Shown here: positions 42,341 through 54,739 of the stretch, piece by piece | How the letters are laid out: each line of letters starts with the position of its first letter | Position numbering within the stretch: position 1 is the first letter of the stretch | Notes under the pieces: model-generated | Told to the model about the DNA's origin: nothing | What the model saw: only the letters and a program-made list of their open reading frames with translations | Database searches by the model: none | Made by a program: the position numbers and the translations under genes | Assembly: GCA_007844125.1 (NCBI GenBank) | Contig: CM017561.1 | Location: 64,585,256-64,649,255 of the forward strand | Source: Sinonovacula constricta | Taxonomy: Eukaryota > Mollusca > Bivalvia > Cardiida > Solecurtidae | Length of the DNA stretch: 64,000 nt | Direction of reading: 5' to 3'

Positions 42341-43206
42341 TGCTGGTTTTTGTGTCGCCTGAATAGGCGACATATAGGGATTACTTTGTCGTCGGCGTCG
42401 TCCGGATTTCCTTTTCCGGAGCCTAGCTTCGTCACCGTAGGTCCAAATGACTCCAATCTTGGTATGCATGTTTCTGGCAAAATGCTGGTTTTTGTGTCGC
42501 CTGAATAGGCTACATATAGGGATTACTTTGTCGGCGTCAGCGGCCTCTGGATTTTCTTTTCTGGAGCCTAACTTTGTCATCGTAGGTCCAAATGACTCCA
42601 AACTTGGTATGCATGTTTCTGGCAATGACTCAAAGTGCAGTGTACAAGAACGGTAACTCTACCTTCTTCTGTTTTTTAGTTATTCCCCTTTGATAGATTT
42701 ATAAAGCATTTCTTGTCCAGAGCCTAACTTTGTCACCGTAGGTACAAATGACTCCAAACTTGGTATGCATGTCTCTAGCAATGACTTAAAGTGCAGCGCA
42801 CAAGAACCGTAACTCTACCTTGTTTTATTTTTTAATTCTTCCCCTTTGATTTTTTTAAGAGCATTTCTTTTCCGGAGTGTAACTTTGTCACCGTAGGTCC
42901 AAATGACTCCAAACTTGGTATGCATGTTTCTGGCAATGACTCAAAGTGCAGTGCACAAGAACGGTTACTCTACCTTTTTCCTTTTTTTAGTTATTCCCCT
43001 TGGATTGATTTTTAGTGCATTTCTTGTGAAGGGCATAACTTCTTGTGCATGTTTTTGGCAATGAGACAATTAAAAGTTTATTTTATATGTGAATTTTGTG
43101 CAAAAACATTGCTTATACCTGTACAACAAAAAACTAATTAACATTTTTTATGTCGACTAACAAAATTTTCCTCAGGCGACACATCCGACTCGCGGAGTTC
43201 TAGTTA
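42341..43206. mobile_element. inverted-repeat element with internal 155-bp tandem units
   Basis: The left end TGTCGCCTGAATAGGCGACA is itself a hairpin. The right end carries TCAGGCGACACATCCGACTC, so GTCGCCTGA is inverted at both ends. The first 143 bp are duplicated in tandem (a second left end at about 42484). Inside, CGTAGGTCCAAATGACTCCA followed by AACTTGGTATGCATGTTTCT recurs at about 42432, 42577, 42732 and 42888, the last three 155-156 bp apart, each with AAGTGCAGTGCACAAGAACG. It encodes no protein. Confidence 0.7.
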
Positions 43207-43782
43207 TAAATTTCCTTTCTCACGTTTCTTCAAATCATTTCTCCATTTTTTTTTCACTCATCTTTTCTTTACTAGAGCTTACTATAATATTTGAAGTGCA
43301 TATTGCATGTCAAACAATATGTAGTTTTCCTTGGATACAATTATCAAGACTCAATGTTACATATTATTTTATCTATTTCTTAGTGGTGGATGTTGGTTTT
43401 TCTGTTTGCAATACATTTGCTTCTATGGTCGGTGTATTGCATTTGCAGTTTGTTCATTTAAAAATAATATTTGCTATTTCCTTTTATGGATATATTTCGT
43501 ATTTTAGGCTTATGATTCTTCTATTTTAATTTGTTTATTTGAGTAAATATAGTGCTTTAAATGATTGCAGTATTGCTACGACAGCCAAAGTATATGTATG
43601 TTTGTTTGAGGTAATGCCTAACAAAGCTTCTTTTTCAATTAACCAAATATTGGTACCAAGTAATTTGAATCTTCATCAATCCTGTGTGAAGTTATTCTTA
43701 AAACATTTCATGAAGGACATTCTATGTTTTTTAACCACACATGCTTATGTTTGTTTTTTAGTAGCTTTTTGTTTTTTTGTTA

Positions 43783-43930
43783 CATCATACAGACACAATT
43801 ATCGTCATATTGACCACGTCCAGCTAACTACTGGTGAAGGAAGAAACCAGACTTATGTCTGGTTAGAACCGCCAGCACTCTTCAGACCAGCTGGAAGACC
43901 TCCCAACATGAAAGTTCTCACCCCAATGCA
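43783..43930 (-). repeat. tRNA-derived SINE, family 1, copy 5, truncated
   Basis: It contains the body only on minus (CCAGCTGGTCTGAAGAGTGC, CCAGACATAAGTCTGG). The tRNA-like head is missing at the right end, so this copy lacks an internal promoter. Confidence 0.7.
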
Positions 43931-46900
43931 CTTGAACACACATATTTTATCCCACATGCTAAAATTTTTCCCCACAATATCCAAATAAACAAAGACAAGC
44001 TTTAGAACAATACCTTAAATAAAAGATAGTTGTCTTGTTGGTTGGAAGAATCAAAAGCATTGCAACACTTTTTAAGCCATTTTTTATCTACCTAGTAAAT
44101 TTTATCAACCTAGTGTACATACATTTCCAAACTGCACAAGACATCAGGCAGCAATATATATTTATTTCAAAACTGTATTTTAAATACTTTAAAGTGTTAT
44201 CATACACACAATATATGCCAGTATTTATCAAGATGCCTTTTAAAACCAATTCTGTCATTATTCTGATTCTGCCAGTGTTAAAATATAAAAACTCAAATAT
44301 CAAGCTTTAGTCATTTAAACTGTATGTAGCCTGTCTGACCAACACTCCTGCAACGTTAATAGATACAATAAAACACGAAATACCTTTTTTTTTATTTTTT
44401 TTTTATTCATATCTGATCAAGAATGTTTAGAGACAAAAACAAAATAAAAAAGAATACAGAGGACATAAATACAAGCTGCATGTTGTAACAATTCCTGTGA
44501 TCTATGTACAGTAGAAACACAGAACTGCTGGAACCAAATTGAAGATACTGACCTGATGTTATAGACATGACTATGGGCCTACTTTTTAGCACTCAATCCC
44601 ACTTGTAAAATCCTTTCTCAGCAAGATTTTGCCAAACCTTAAAATTTTGTTCCTAGAATACCTCTGACATGGACATTTTTTCCAAAGCATATTTTACATA
44701 CACATTTACCTGGAAAAGTTAAGGTAATGACAAATATCAGCATGATTTTAATGGTATAAAATAAGCGTATATTACTGAATTTTAGCTCGAGCAAATTCTC
44801 AGAAGGGATTCTGCCAATGGGTCTAAGTGGTAAGTTAAAATCTAATTGTGACCAGTCAGGTACCTGAAAACAAAACTGAGTTCAAAGTTTGCAATTTGGC
44901 AGTATGTATCACTAGATCACTTGAATTTCTTTAAGCATCAGGTATTTCACTCTGAACCCAGTGTGTTGGACAGTTAAAGTTGTATAATGCAGTTTCAGAT
45001 GTGTGCAGAACTGACAGCTATTGACAAACAAGGCAGCATTCTACATACAAAAAGTACATTTGACCCATAGCACTCTATTTTTTTGATTATCACAATTTCT
45101 TCAAGAAAATAGCTATGTACTTTTGCAAGCTGATAAACTTTGTCACTGACTTACTGCTATGCACAATCGGCATATTTGCTTTTCTTTATGGTTATGGTCT
45201 TTTGTAACAAACATAAATGAAGTGTATTTAACAGTAGGCAATAAAAAAGGTGGGAGAAGATTTGAAAATCAAGCTCATTGTCTTCTGCCTAACATGATTT
45301 TAAGACCCAGCTGTAAGGGTATCATAGTGAAAAGATTAAAGTAACTGGTTCCTCTCTTCAATGTTCCTTGATGCATCTTTTTTTATTAATAAATCTGAAG
45401 ACTGTGAAAGCAGGTTTCTGAATGCTTTGTTTTTACTAGATAATAATTATCTACAGCATCATTACCCACTTTTCAATTATTTGCCAAGACAAGATAAATT
45501 AAGCTTTCATGAAATCGTGTTAATGTTCAAGTATAGGTACCAGTTGTATGTAGGCTTATCAATTGGAAGGTCAAATATGTAAATATTACAACAAGATATG
45601 CATGCAGAATGCCAGCTTATTATGCTTCTTATAAATACAAAAGTAGCCATTAGTATGCAAATATGAGTCCTGTAATCTTGCTTACATCAATTATCTTAAT
45701 ATTAGTCTGAAATTACAATAAAAGATATACATATAAAGAATTTCATTGTAATTTCAGTTGTAATTAAAAATTAAGGGGTGTTTTGCCAGATGTTAAGTAA
45801 AATACAAAACAGAAAATGGGAAACAAAATCATAAACAACTAATAATCTACCCAAAATCTGCTAGCACTTTAAATTAAACTCAATTACAGCCACATTGTTT
45901 AATTAAACAGCTATTGCTTTCTATAACAGAAAATTAAGGTGAACTAAAAAGAACAATGTAATAGCAAAAATACAGATGTTCCTTTTCATTATTTTCAGAA
46001 AAACAGTTTTACTTCTAAGCCACACTTGCACAACTTACAAAATTAAGAACATGTACACACACTCAAACAACTCTGCAGATTCTAACAGTACCAAGTTAGA
46101 ACCCCCGCACACAATGCTCAATATCAATTATTCAGACAGGGAATACTTCCAACAAGGTTCAAATTTCGGAGAAAACTGGGCAAGGCTTAACCAATTGTAC
46201 CAGCATTCAAAATGCACCAGTGGATTAGAAAACAAAAAAAAATTGCATTGGCAGCATTAGCTCTTACTAACCCCTAATTGTTCTGATGACGAAAACAGTC
46301 AAAGGTGAAAAATTACTAAATGATTATACAGAGCTATAGACATGGAACAAATTAATCTAAAAAATGCATTTAAAGTATACCCACATATAATTTCTTGATT
46401 AGTTTCAGCAATCAGGCATTTCACACTATGAATATAACATATACATGCCACTGACTTCTTCATAGCTGGCATGAAAAAACAACAAAATAACTGAGGTATT
46501 AGCCATCATACAATCATAGCACTCCTTTTTGTCAACACTCTTTGCTTCCAATTCAACTCAATTTTATTACCTAGAGAATTATAATTTCCAAACAAAACTA
46601 CAAAACAATGTCTTGAAACAATTTAAACTCATAAAATGAAACAGGCTGTTGTTTAAATGAATGTACTATATCATTTCCTCTTTAATTCAAGCAAACAAGT
46701 AACCAATAAAGTAAAAAGCCAAAAACTAGTCTCAGGAACTATTAAAGCAAACATATCGCCCATTAACATTGAATTTTGCTGTACATATTTATGCAATTAA
46801 CATCCCACTCAATTTTTTAAATGTATAATCCATGGGGTTTTATCAGTTTGCTTATCAAATAAATCAAGCATTAGCTATTTGATAAAGACTGATTAGAAAT

Positions 46901-46996
46901 TAATTTGGTGATAATAAAACAAAAGATACCATGTCCTTATAGTTAATATTATAGTTTACACTTCTTAAAAATAAGGTTTTAGTTTTCATTGGCTGC
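43931..46996. other. non-coding region downstream of UBE2N
   Basis: AT-rich throughout with no gene or ordered repeat recognised. Small open frames here have no coding signal. Confidence 0.5.
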
Positions 46997-47002
46997 TTTA
47001 TT
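46997..47002 (-). promoter_or_regulatory. polyadenylation signal of UBE2N
   Basis: AATAAA on minus, about 160 nt past the UBE2N stop codon. Confidence 0.45.
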
Positions 47003-47159
47003 TGCAATTATAGAGAACCAGTCAAGAACATCAAGAATAATTTTGTATTTGAGACTGAACATTTGTTGCCACAGTAAAAAATGAAGGGATGCAGGGCCTG
47101 TTTTCAACGCAATGAAGACCTTGATGAATAATCACATTCTGCATAATGATGAATCACTG

Positions 47160-50100
47160 TCAGTTTTTCGCATACATCTGTGTCCACTGCCGAGCTGCAA
47201 AAAAAGAAAGAAGAACGTAACACTTTTATTAAAGGTGTTATCCGACAGTTTGGTCCAAAAATATTTTCATTAATCATCTTAATAAACTATTGTTACCTGA
47301 ACAGATCTCGCAAAATGCTGTTTATTGATGTCCTACGTATGCCTAGAAAGTAAACCATAATGCCACAATCATCACTGCTCACCTGATGACACGGGCTTTT
47401 AGTTGGCTCAAATCTGGCATCAAGTAATTACCGTATACACTCATGTAAAGGTCACACCCGTATAATTGCCAGACCCCCAAAATGACCGCAAAATTTGAAG
47501 AAAAAATCCTAATTCAATGTAAAGGCCGCAGTTTATACAGCGGAGCTCCGCTATATCGCCATTTCGCATAATTTTAAAAAACCTTTATGTAATATATGTA
47601 CATTCTGCTTTGATCAACCGTCCTGTTAATTTCATATGGAGGTTTTGTTTTATTGACAGACTATATGGAGTTTAACATCAATATTTCCTGTCTATTAATG
47701 CAACTTCAAAGAGATTGTTGGCTCGTATCAAAGCTGTATTGCTTTATCGGCTCTGCTATGAAATCCTTTGATCTGCATGGTAGTGTGCATGTGACATTTT
47801 AGCTGGGTGAAATTGTTTGATGATGCAAACATTTAGAAATATGATAGAAGAAATAAAACTAGAAAGAAATTTATAAATTATGGAATATGTACAAGTTGGT
47901 CAGTGTTTTAATATTATAATGAATTTTTAAACAAAATGTTTGACCTAAATTAGATCGCTTCCGGAAAAGCATAGAACAGCGCTATCTCTTTCACATCGTC
48001 TGTCAACCTCCTATTTAGAGAGCTCATCTAGTTATATCAAGAAGTAAACGCATAGCGTCCCAAAAACCATGAAAATCTTTTTAAAAAAAATGTCCCAAGG
48101 CCTTACAACTATAGAATGGCCGCACCCCCAACTCCTTAACGCTAAAAAATCGGGTAAAAAAGTGCGGCGATACATGAGTGAATACAGTCAGAGTTATTTA
48201 CTTTAGAAATCTTTGGTGAAGATTGGACCATTAGTGTAGAATTTTACCAAGTAACCTACTAAATCCACATGACCCACTTCAAAACATATGTAAGATTTCA
48301 TACTGGCAAACATTCTGACCAAGTTTGGTGAAGATTGGGCCATCAATGTGGTCTCTTAAGTGTTTTCACAAGGTTTTTCTAAAATGTGACCTACCGGTAG
48401 TGACCTTCTTTTTGAATATACTCATCAAAGATTACATGCAAACAAACAATCTGACCAAGTTTGGTGAAGATTGGGCTATAGATGTGGACTCTAGTGTGTT
48501 CACAAGCTTTTTCTAAGATTTGGCTTAGTGACCTACTTATTGACCCCACGTGATCCAGTTATGAACTCATCCAAAATTTCATGAAGGCAAACATTCTGAG
48601 CAAGTTTGGTGAAGATTGGGCCATAAATGGGGCTTCTAGTGTGTTCACAAGCTTTTGCTAAGATTTAAACCAGTGTCCTTCTTTTTGACCCCACGTGACC
48701 CAATAATGAGCTCATCCAATATTTCAAGCAGAACAACATTTGGACCAAGTTTGGTGAAGATTTGGCTATAAATGTGGTTTCTAGTGTGTTCACAAGCTTT
48801 TTCTAAGATTTGACCTACTTATTGACCCCATGTGACCCAGTAATGAACTCATCCAAGATTTCATGCAGGCAAACATTCTGATCAAGTTTGGTGAAGATTG
48901 GACTATAATGTGGTCTCTAGTGTGTTCACAAGTTTTTCCTAAAATTTGACCTAGGGACCTACATTTTGACCCCACGTGACCCAACAAAGAACTCATCCAA
49001 GATTTTTATGCAGACAAACATTCTGATCAAGTTTGATGAAGATTGGATAAAAACTGTGGCCTCTAGCGTGTTCACAAGCTAAAATGTTGATAACGGACGC
49101 CTGACAAAGCGGTATCATTAAAGTTCCCATTGAGCACGGTGAGCTAAAAACCACGAAAGAGAGGTTATAATTGTTTACCAGTTTCGATAGCCGCTGATTC
49201 GTTGAGCTTCCACTGGTCAGCTACATCATTTGCCAGAGGGTCATCTGGATTAGGAGCACTTAGTAATGCCTGTATGGATAATAACACTGTCCTAATTTGT
49301 AAAGCTGGGCTCCATTTTTCTGTAAAAAAAAGAAAAAGCTTTTTTTCAGACAATGATTACAGGAAGTTCATTTTTTTGTTACATGGCACCAACAGTTATG
49401 GTAATAATGGCCATGTTCAGATCATTATTGATGGAGGAACACCACATACATATCTGGATCCACATGTGCACCACAGGTCAGCTGGAAGACCTCACCACAT
49501 AAAAGTTTAACCCATGTGGTAAGCGACTGCGATATTAGAAATTAGTGTCTCTAACCACTTGGCCACGTGTGCCATGCCAGAAAAGTTAACATAACCAATA
49601 CTATGTCCAGCACAGTTGACATCATTTAGTGTAACAGACCAGGTTGTAAAGCAGCCTAGTCACCTGTTAGCATATGTACACATGACACATGGCGACACAT
49701 GATCTGCACTATTATGTATTGTGTCGCTTCTGAACTTAACTTGATATTGTTTGCAAATGATGTAAACACATGTTATGGTCTGCATAAGCATCATTTGAAT
49801 AAGTAGGCCTACAATCAAGCAAGACAATCCATTGCCTGTGAGGACAAACAGATTTTCCTAAAACAATCACAGGGGTCCTGAAATTTGTTCAAGAATACAG
49901 GACCTCTTGTCTGGCCCCCAAAATGCTGTTAAATATTTCAATAAAATAGAATAAAATTGTTCCCTTCATTCAAAAGAGTGAAAAACACCAATATGGATAA
50001 AAAGTATGTAAGATTAAATAGAAAAGCGGTTAACTGTTTGTTAATATGGTACATATAAATAAGAGGTATGTCAATTAATTGGACTTTATTTAGCTATTAT

Positions 50101-52304
50101 GTCAAGATGAAACAAGGTCCTGTTAATTCTCAAGTTTCAGGATCTCATGTCATAAAACGTTTTTGGTCTTTGGACTGCACCGCTGACATTGATCTTTGCT
50201 AGTTACCTAATTTTACTACAGTTCCTTATGTAATGTTGTAAACCTTCTTTCCTGCAGTAGGTTGCTTGCCCTTCTGGAAAAAAGACCTGTTTTATCCAGT
50301 TGACAAACCAAATGTACTTACTGATGTAATCTTAAAAGTTATGTTGTAAAATTTTCAACTGTTGTATGTTATCTACTCAGATTCTCCCTGTAAACTGATC
50401 TGTTTTAGTGATTACACAGTCTCATCATGCTCTATACATGTAGTTGATATATCTTGTGTTTACTTAGCATGGTAACCATTAAAGGCAAAGAATGTTAACA
50501 TATAGTATTGGGAACAAAAAATGCTTGCAATAAACTTGACGAACTACATGTATAAACAAGAGCAATTTTACAGGCAAAGTTCAAACATCATCTTTATTGG
50601 AACTATTTAACGAAATAAGCTAAGTGAATTTGTGTCATCAATGAATATATGTAGACAATGTAAGTTCTCATTTAGTGAGATTATAATGTGCCTTTTCAAT
50701 ATTTATATTTATCATTCTAACACTATCAATATTTTAACTCTATAAACAAAGAAGCATTCTGCCGTGATAAAATAAAAGATATATAATGGCAGTAAGCGGA
50801 ACTATTTAACTGCAGTAGAATAGCTGATCCTTTTGCTTTCCCTACCCATTTTCGTATTGCAGACCAAGCTGACATATTGTGATAAGTTGTTCTTTTCGTT
50901 CGCCTATAACTTTACCCTATCTTGAAAAGTAATGGTTTTGTTTTACTATTAACATACATATTAAATTATGATTAAAAATAAATTAAATATGCAATTTCGG
51001 CAGTTGTTGCCATCATGATTAAATTAATACTCATCTGAACCCAATCAATGATATATTGGGCATTAGGTTATGCAAACTTAAAATCAATTTCCTAATTACC
51101 TAATCTATTCATAACCAAACTGTGTATAATTACCTTTAAGGATATCCAGACATATTCTACCCAGTTTGTCTATATTGGGATGATATATCTTCGTCATAAA
51201 TCTCACTTTTGGAGCAGCCATTGGGTATTCTTCTGGCAAAAACAGTTCTAATTTGAATACACCTTTCTCATATGGTGACTGAAACAGATGTTTTGTGCAA
51301 ATAAAGTCTCAGTTCTTATGTACATATTCCCTTCTCATATCTAATGCAGAAAGCTGAGATCATATTGGTTTAAATGTAAAAATAGGATACATATATTATT
51401 TACACATTTCACAAACTGCGTCATATTATTTAGAGCTCAAGTGTGTAGAAATCCAATGATTAAGTTATTATGTGAACCACAATGAATATGTCTCAAACAA
51501 CTTTATATCTAAGATGGACTAATTTTATTTGTTCTTTATCATTTGGCAAGACTCTCTTGTCAGGCTTTATAATAAGTTGAAATGGTAGTCTGAAAATCTT
51601 TATAAGTAAACTTCTTAACAGCTATCAAAAGTAAAGATTTTTCAATTAGGACAATAACTTTCAGTAGGTCAACTGCATCATCATGCATTATGTTTTGTTT
51701 TAAAAAACTACCACACAGTAGGTATGCATAAGTAAGAAATTTAAAAAATTATTGTTAGTTTAGCACATAACACAATTAAAGACACACATTTTTAAAGTGC
51801 AAATATCTATCATGTATTCAGATATCAGGACAAGTTTTTGTATGTATACATAAGTTATACCTCATTTTTAGAAACCATAAACGGTAATCGAGGATCCTGT
51901 CGGTTTACACATAATTTCATGATTATTATAGATCATTGTCCCAAATTCATTGCGAAGTGTGTTGTAAATAGTACTAATGGGGTTTCTTTGCTATGGACAT
52001 AATATGAAATAATATTACATGTTCTTTAGAAAAATATAAAAAAATTATGAGGATTATCTAAAATTTTTAAAAAGTAAGCAAATAAAAATGTGTTCATTTG
52101 CAATCTTGAAATGATCTGTTCAGGTAACCCAATAACTTAAATTGTGTTGTTTTTAATGTTTTTGTTTCCCATTAATAATTTTACTACAAAGCACCATCTT
52201 ACCCCATCAGGTCCAGACACTATAACATGGAAATATCTTGCATTGGCTTCATCTGGCTCTGCTGTAATTCCAGGAACTGGCTCAGCTAGGAGTCGCTGAG
52301 TTTC
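47160..52304 (-). CDS. UBE2N: ubiquitin-conjugating enzyme E2 N (Ubc13 / bendless family), coding exons 2-5
   Basis: Exons: 52304-52203, 51278-51134, 49319-49179 and 47194-47160. They have GT-AG introns and agreeing phases, giving 140 residues that begin [13 protein letters not shown], the known start of exon 2 in animals. Motifs: [39 protein letters not shown] (E2 HPN signature), [11 protein letters not shown] with the catalytic Cys, [20 protein letters not shown], and [17 protein letters not shown]. Ubc13 pairs with a UEV partner to build K63-linked ubiquitin chains in signalling and DNA-damage tolerance. The segment after SGP is one residue different in layout from the usual GPQDSPFEGG (GPDGSPYEKG here), and the C-terminus [11 protein letters not shown] is close to the insect form. 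The first exon (about 10 residues) is missing from the secure model, so the feature is partial at its 5' end. Confidence 0.92.
47432..48192. mobile_element. inverted-repeat element in the last UBE2N intron
   Basis: The left end CCGTATACACTCATGTAAAG and the right end, reverse complement CTGTATTCACTCATGTATCG, form imperfect terminal inverted repeats. Sub-terminal parts also match in inverted orientation (TAAAGGCCGCAG against AATGGCCGCACC type). It is about 760 bp with no coding sequence, so it would be a non-autonomous DNA transposon. The superfamily is not assigned. Confidence 0.6.
48210..49085. repeat. tandem repeat, about 134-148-bp period, in a UBE2N intron
   Basis: The phrase ACCAAGTTTGGTGAAGATTG recurs at about 48217 (partial), 48319, 48453, 48597, 48745, 48881 and 49027. 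It is joined by GTGTTCACAAGCTTTTTCTA, GACCCCACGTGACCCA and AACTCATCCAAGATTTCATG. Unit length drifts by small indels. One strand stays open over some units, which is a by-product of the repeat. Confidence 0.85.
49385..49580 (-). repeat. tRNA-derived SINE, family 1, copy 6, in a UBE2N intron
   Basis: On minus the head reads GGCACACGTGGCCAAGTGGT with a recognisable A box. The B box is decayed near ACATGGGTTAAAC, and the body has CCAGCTGACCTGTGGTGCAC. It lies in the same orientation as the host gene. Confidence 0.75.
49581..51133. other. UBE2N intron sequence
   Basis: Intronic between coding exons 3 and 4 of the gene; nothing else was recognised. Confidence 0.5.
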
Positions 52305-52489
52305 CTGTAATAAGATTTCCAACAGATAGAAAGAGAAAAGAATTTGCATTATATTCATGCCCAGGACTTGCAATGGCATTCACTAATGGCTCTATATTAT
52401 CAAAATTGGCTCAAGAGAATCATGATTGCTGCTTGGAGAAAAATTGTCAAAAACAGTGAAATCATACATTTTTAATTTTAAAGTATGAT

Positions 52490-52517
52490 CCCCCCCCCCC
52501 CCCCCCCACACACACAC
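52490..52517. repeat. poly-C tract followed by (AC)n
   Basis: Eighteen consecutive C then a short ACACAC run. The homopolymer length is likely to be unreliable in any assembly. Confidence 0.9.
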
Positions 52518-53089
52518 TAAGCAGTGACCTTCCTTTCATAAATGCTGATTAATGTACAGCATAAGCCAATTGTGTAAGACTGTAACTGCCTGTTCTGATT
52601 GAATTTGGCTCTTGACGTGCAAATCCTGCAAAATGGTACTAGCAATTATTAAGAGATGTTTCTTATTGCTCTTTCTTCATGTTGACAACTTTTAAACAAA
52701 TCAATGTCAATTAAATAGAAACATCTCTTTTCCATAAAAAATATTATTTTAATCTTGCTTCTTACATTATTTAAAGCAATTATTAAAAATCCAATTGGAA
52801 AAACGTACTGATAACAAATAAAACAATAGTTTAATTATTTTTACTCTTCCATCATTCAAAAGTAAAATGAACAACATCACAGAAGATATTAAGAATATTA
52901 AGACACAAAACAAGGAGAAAAAGTACAAGGAAATACTTAAGATATCCGAATTAACTTAAATTGTGCAGATATTTCACCAATATCTATCTCTTAATATATC
53001 ACTGTCATCAATGTACAAGTAAAATCAATGACAGCCCTACCAGACACACCTTATGAATGATGTTTGATAATAGCAATGATGTTCTTAAA

Positions 53090-54190
53090 AACAGATATGA
53101 GTTAAAGCAGACTTGGTGGGGTTACTGGACATCGAGTGAGTGGAACTCAAGGTTCCTGTACACCATAATGACTTATAATACCCAGGGACAAGGGATAAGA
53201 TTGCCCTGCCCGAGGCTGAGAAGGACACATAAGACCAAGTGATGGTAGTATCTTCAAGACAGCCAAGCAATGGACAGAACAAACCAGGACATTGTGGATG
53301 AAACATGTATCAGGAATGGCACCAGGGAGCTCTAGCTCTGTGACCAGGACAAGATGAAAGCATGGATGAACACTATGCCAGGCTGCCAAATGTTGATTTC
53401 GAGTTACCAAGTGCCCTGCTGCCCACTGTACACCGGTGGAGAGTACCTCCTCACCAGTCACTGTGGAGTTAGTCCGCCATGACTTGAGTGATGAAATGCT
53501 CAAAGCTGCAGATCAATTAATGCAGATATGCTGAAACCTGCTGTTGATGCTGGTTTAAAATTGATGAGACAGTTGGAAGAGGTTGTCTCTAGCAATTCCC
53601 AAGGACTGGGAGAAGAGCTTCATCTTAAGCATGTACAAAGGCAAAGGTGAAGTACTTGATCAAGCTAACTATAGTGGTCTCAAAATTCTCAAACCAATTA
53701 GTTTAACTGCTATAGTGTGTGTAAGACACTTTAATATGTAAAATGGTTGCCATCAATGTAATGCAGTTTTGTCTTGTGCCTGGAAGAGGTGCCATTGATG
53801 CCATCTTCATACTAGGCCAGCTGCAAGCAAAGATTATTATCATTATAACCACAAACAAGCCACTCTATTTTGCCTTTGTTGACCTGAAGAAGGTTTTGGA
53901 CATTGTTCCCAGGAAAGTCCTTTGATGGGCTTTGAGAAACCTGGGTGAGGAGGAGTGGGCAGTGTGTGTCATCCAAGGTAGGTCAATGAAAGTACAGTGA
54001 GGAATATGGGGTAGGAGTAGGTGTTCATCAAGGCTCTGTCCTCAACACACTGCTTTTTCACCCTTGTGATGGAGATGCAGTCTCTTAAGTTCCACAATGG
54101 CTTGCCATGGGAGTTTTATAGCTGAATCATGGGAAGTATGTATCACCAAACTGAAGGCACAGAACGAGGGCTTGGAAAACAAAGTCTAAG
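53090..54190 (+). mobile_element. decayed LINE reverse transcriptase relic
   Basis: On plus, frame-shifting fragments in order: a short endonuclease-side region, LVPGRGAIDAIFILGQLQAK (53770-53830), KPLYFAFVDLKKVLDIVPRK (53855-53920), then a WALRNLGEEEWAVCVIQ-like piece, GVGVHQGSVLN at about 54010, and a degraded PWEF-type segment near 54110. The order matches a LINE reverse transcriptase; the YADD catalytic block is not intact. It lies upstream of the UBE2N exon 2, on the opposite strand. Confidence 0.7.
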
Positions 54191-54607
54191 AGTCAATATA
54201 AAGAGAAAGTTAATATATAAACCACATACATATGTAAAAAAAGTTTAAATTATTTTACATTAATTAAAGAATTCATATTTTGACAATGTATGATGTAAAC
54301 TGGTTTGAACTACCACTAGTTGAAATGAAACTTATGTTTTAAAAGTGTCTATGGTTGGCATTTTATTTACTGTTCATGCACAAAATGAAATGGTATCAAC
54401 TGTCAAGAAAACCATATACTTTTTATGATAAATGTATATTTGCAGGAAGAAGACAAATTTTCTTTCAGATAGAAACAACACTATTTTAAAGTAAAGAAAC
54501 GTTTACTCCTCTTAAAAAGCTTAAGTCAAAGTAAGTTTTACATAATGTTGGGAAACTGCCATGTTCTCCATTTCGTAGATTTGATCTGTTCCAATGTTAC
54601 TGTGAAC

Positions 54608-54643
54608 CTTGCAGATTTGTCTCCTAATTCCCACCCCCGACAT
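54608..54643 (-). CDS. weak candidate for UBE2N first coding exon
   Basis: On minus, an ATG opens 12 codons reading MSGVGIRRQICK and then meets a GT donor (AAG then GTTCAC) in phase 0, exactly the phase needed to join UBE2N exon 2 (ETQRLL). Animal Ubc13 proteins start with about 10 residues ending RRIIK or PRIIK, so RRQICK is only a partial match. No better match was found between 52305 and 56290. The true first exon may be elsewhere, including beyond the window. Confidence 0.25.
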
Positions 54644-54739
54644 ATTTCAGGGCTAGAAGCTTGCCTACATGTCCTTAACAATGTGTTGTTTTGTGAGTGC
54701 CGATAATGTCCTAAATAATATGCAGTTAGCAAAAGGCCT

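Noticed and set aside
43539..43988. 149-codon open frame on plus
   Set aside because: Its second half is a SINE read through, and the first half has no family resemblance.
48325..48996. Open frames reading TKFGEDWAI repeatedly
   Set aside because: They are artefacts of the tandem repeat unit, with indels between units breaking the frame.
53085..53503. Overlapping minus-strand open frames of 73 and 118 codons
   Set aside because: They are antisense to the plus-strand LINE relic and lack any domain.
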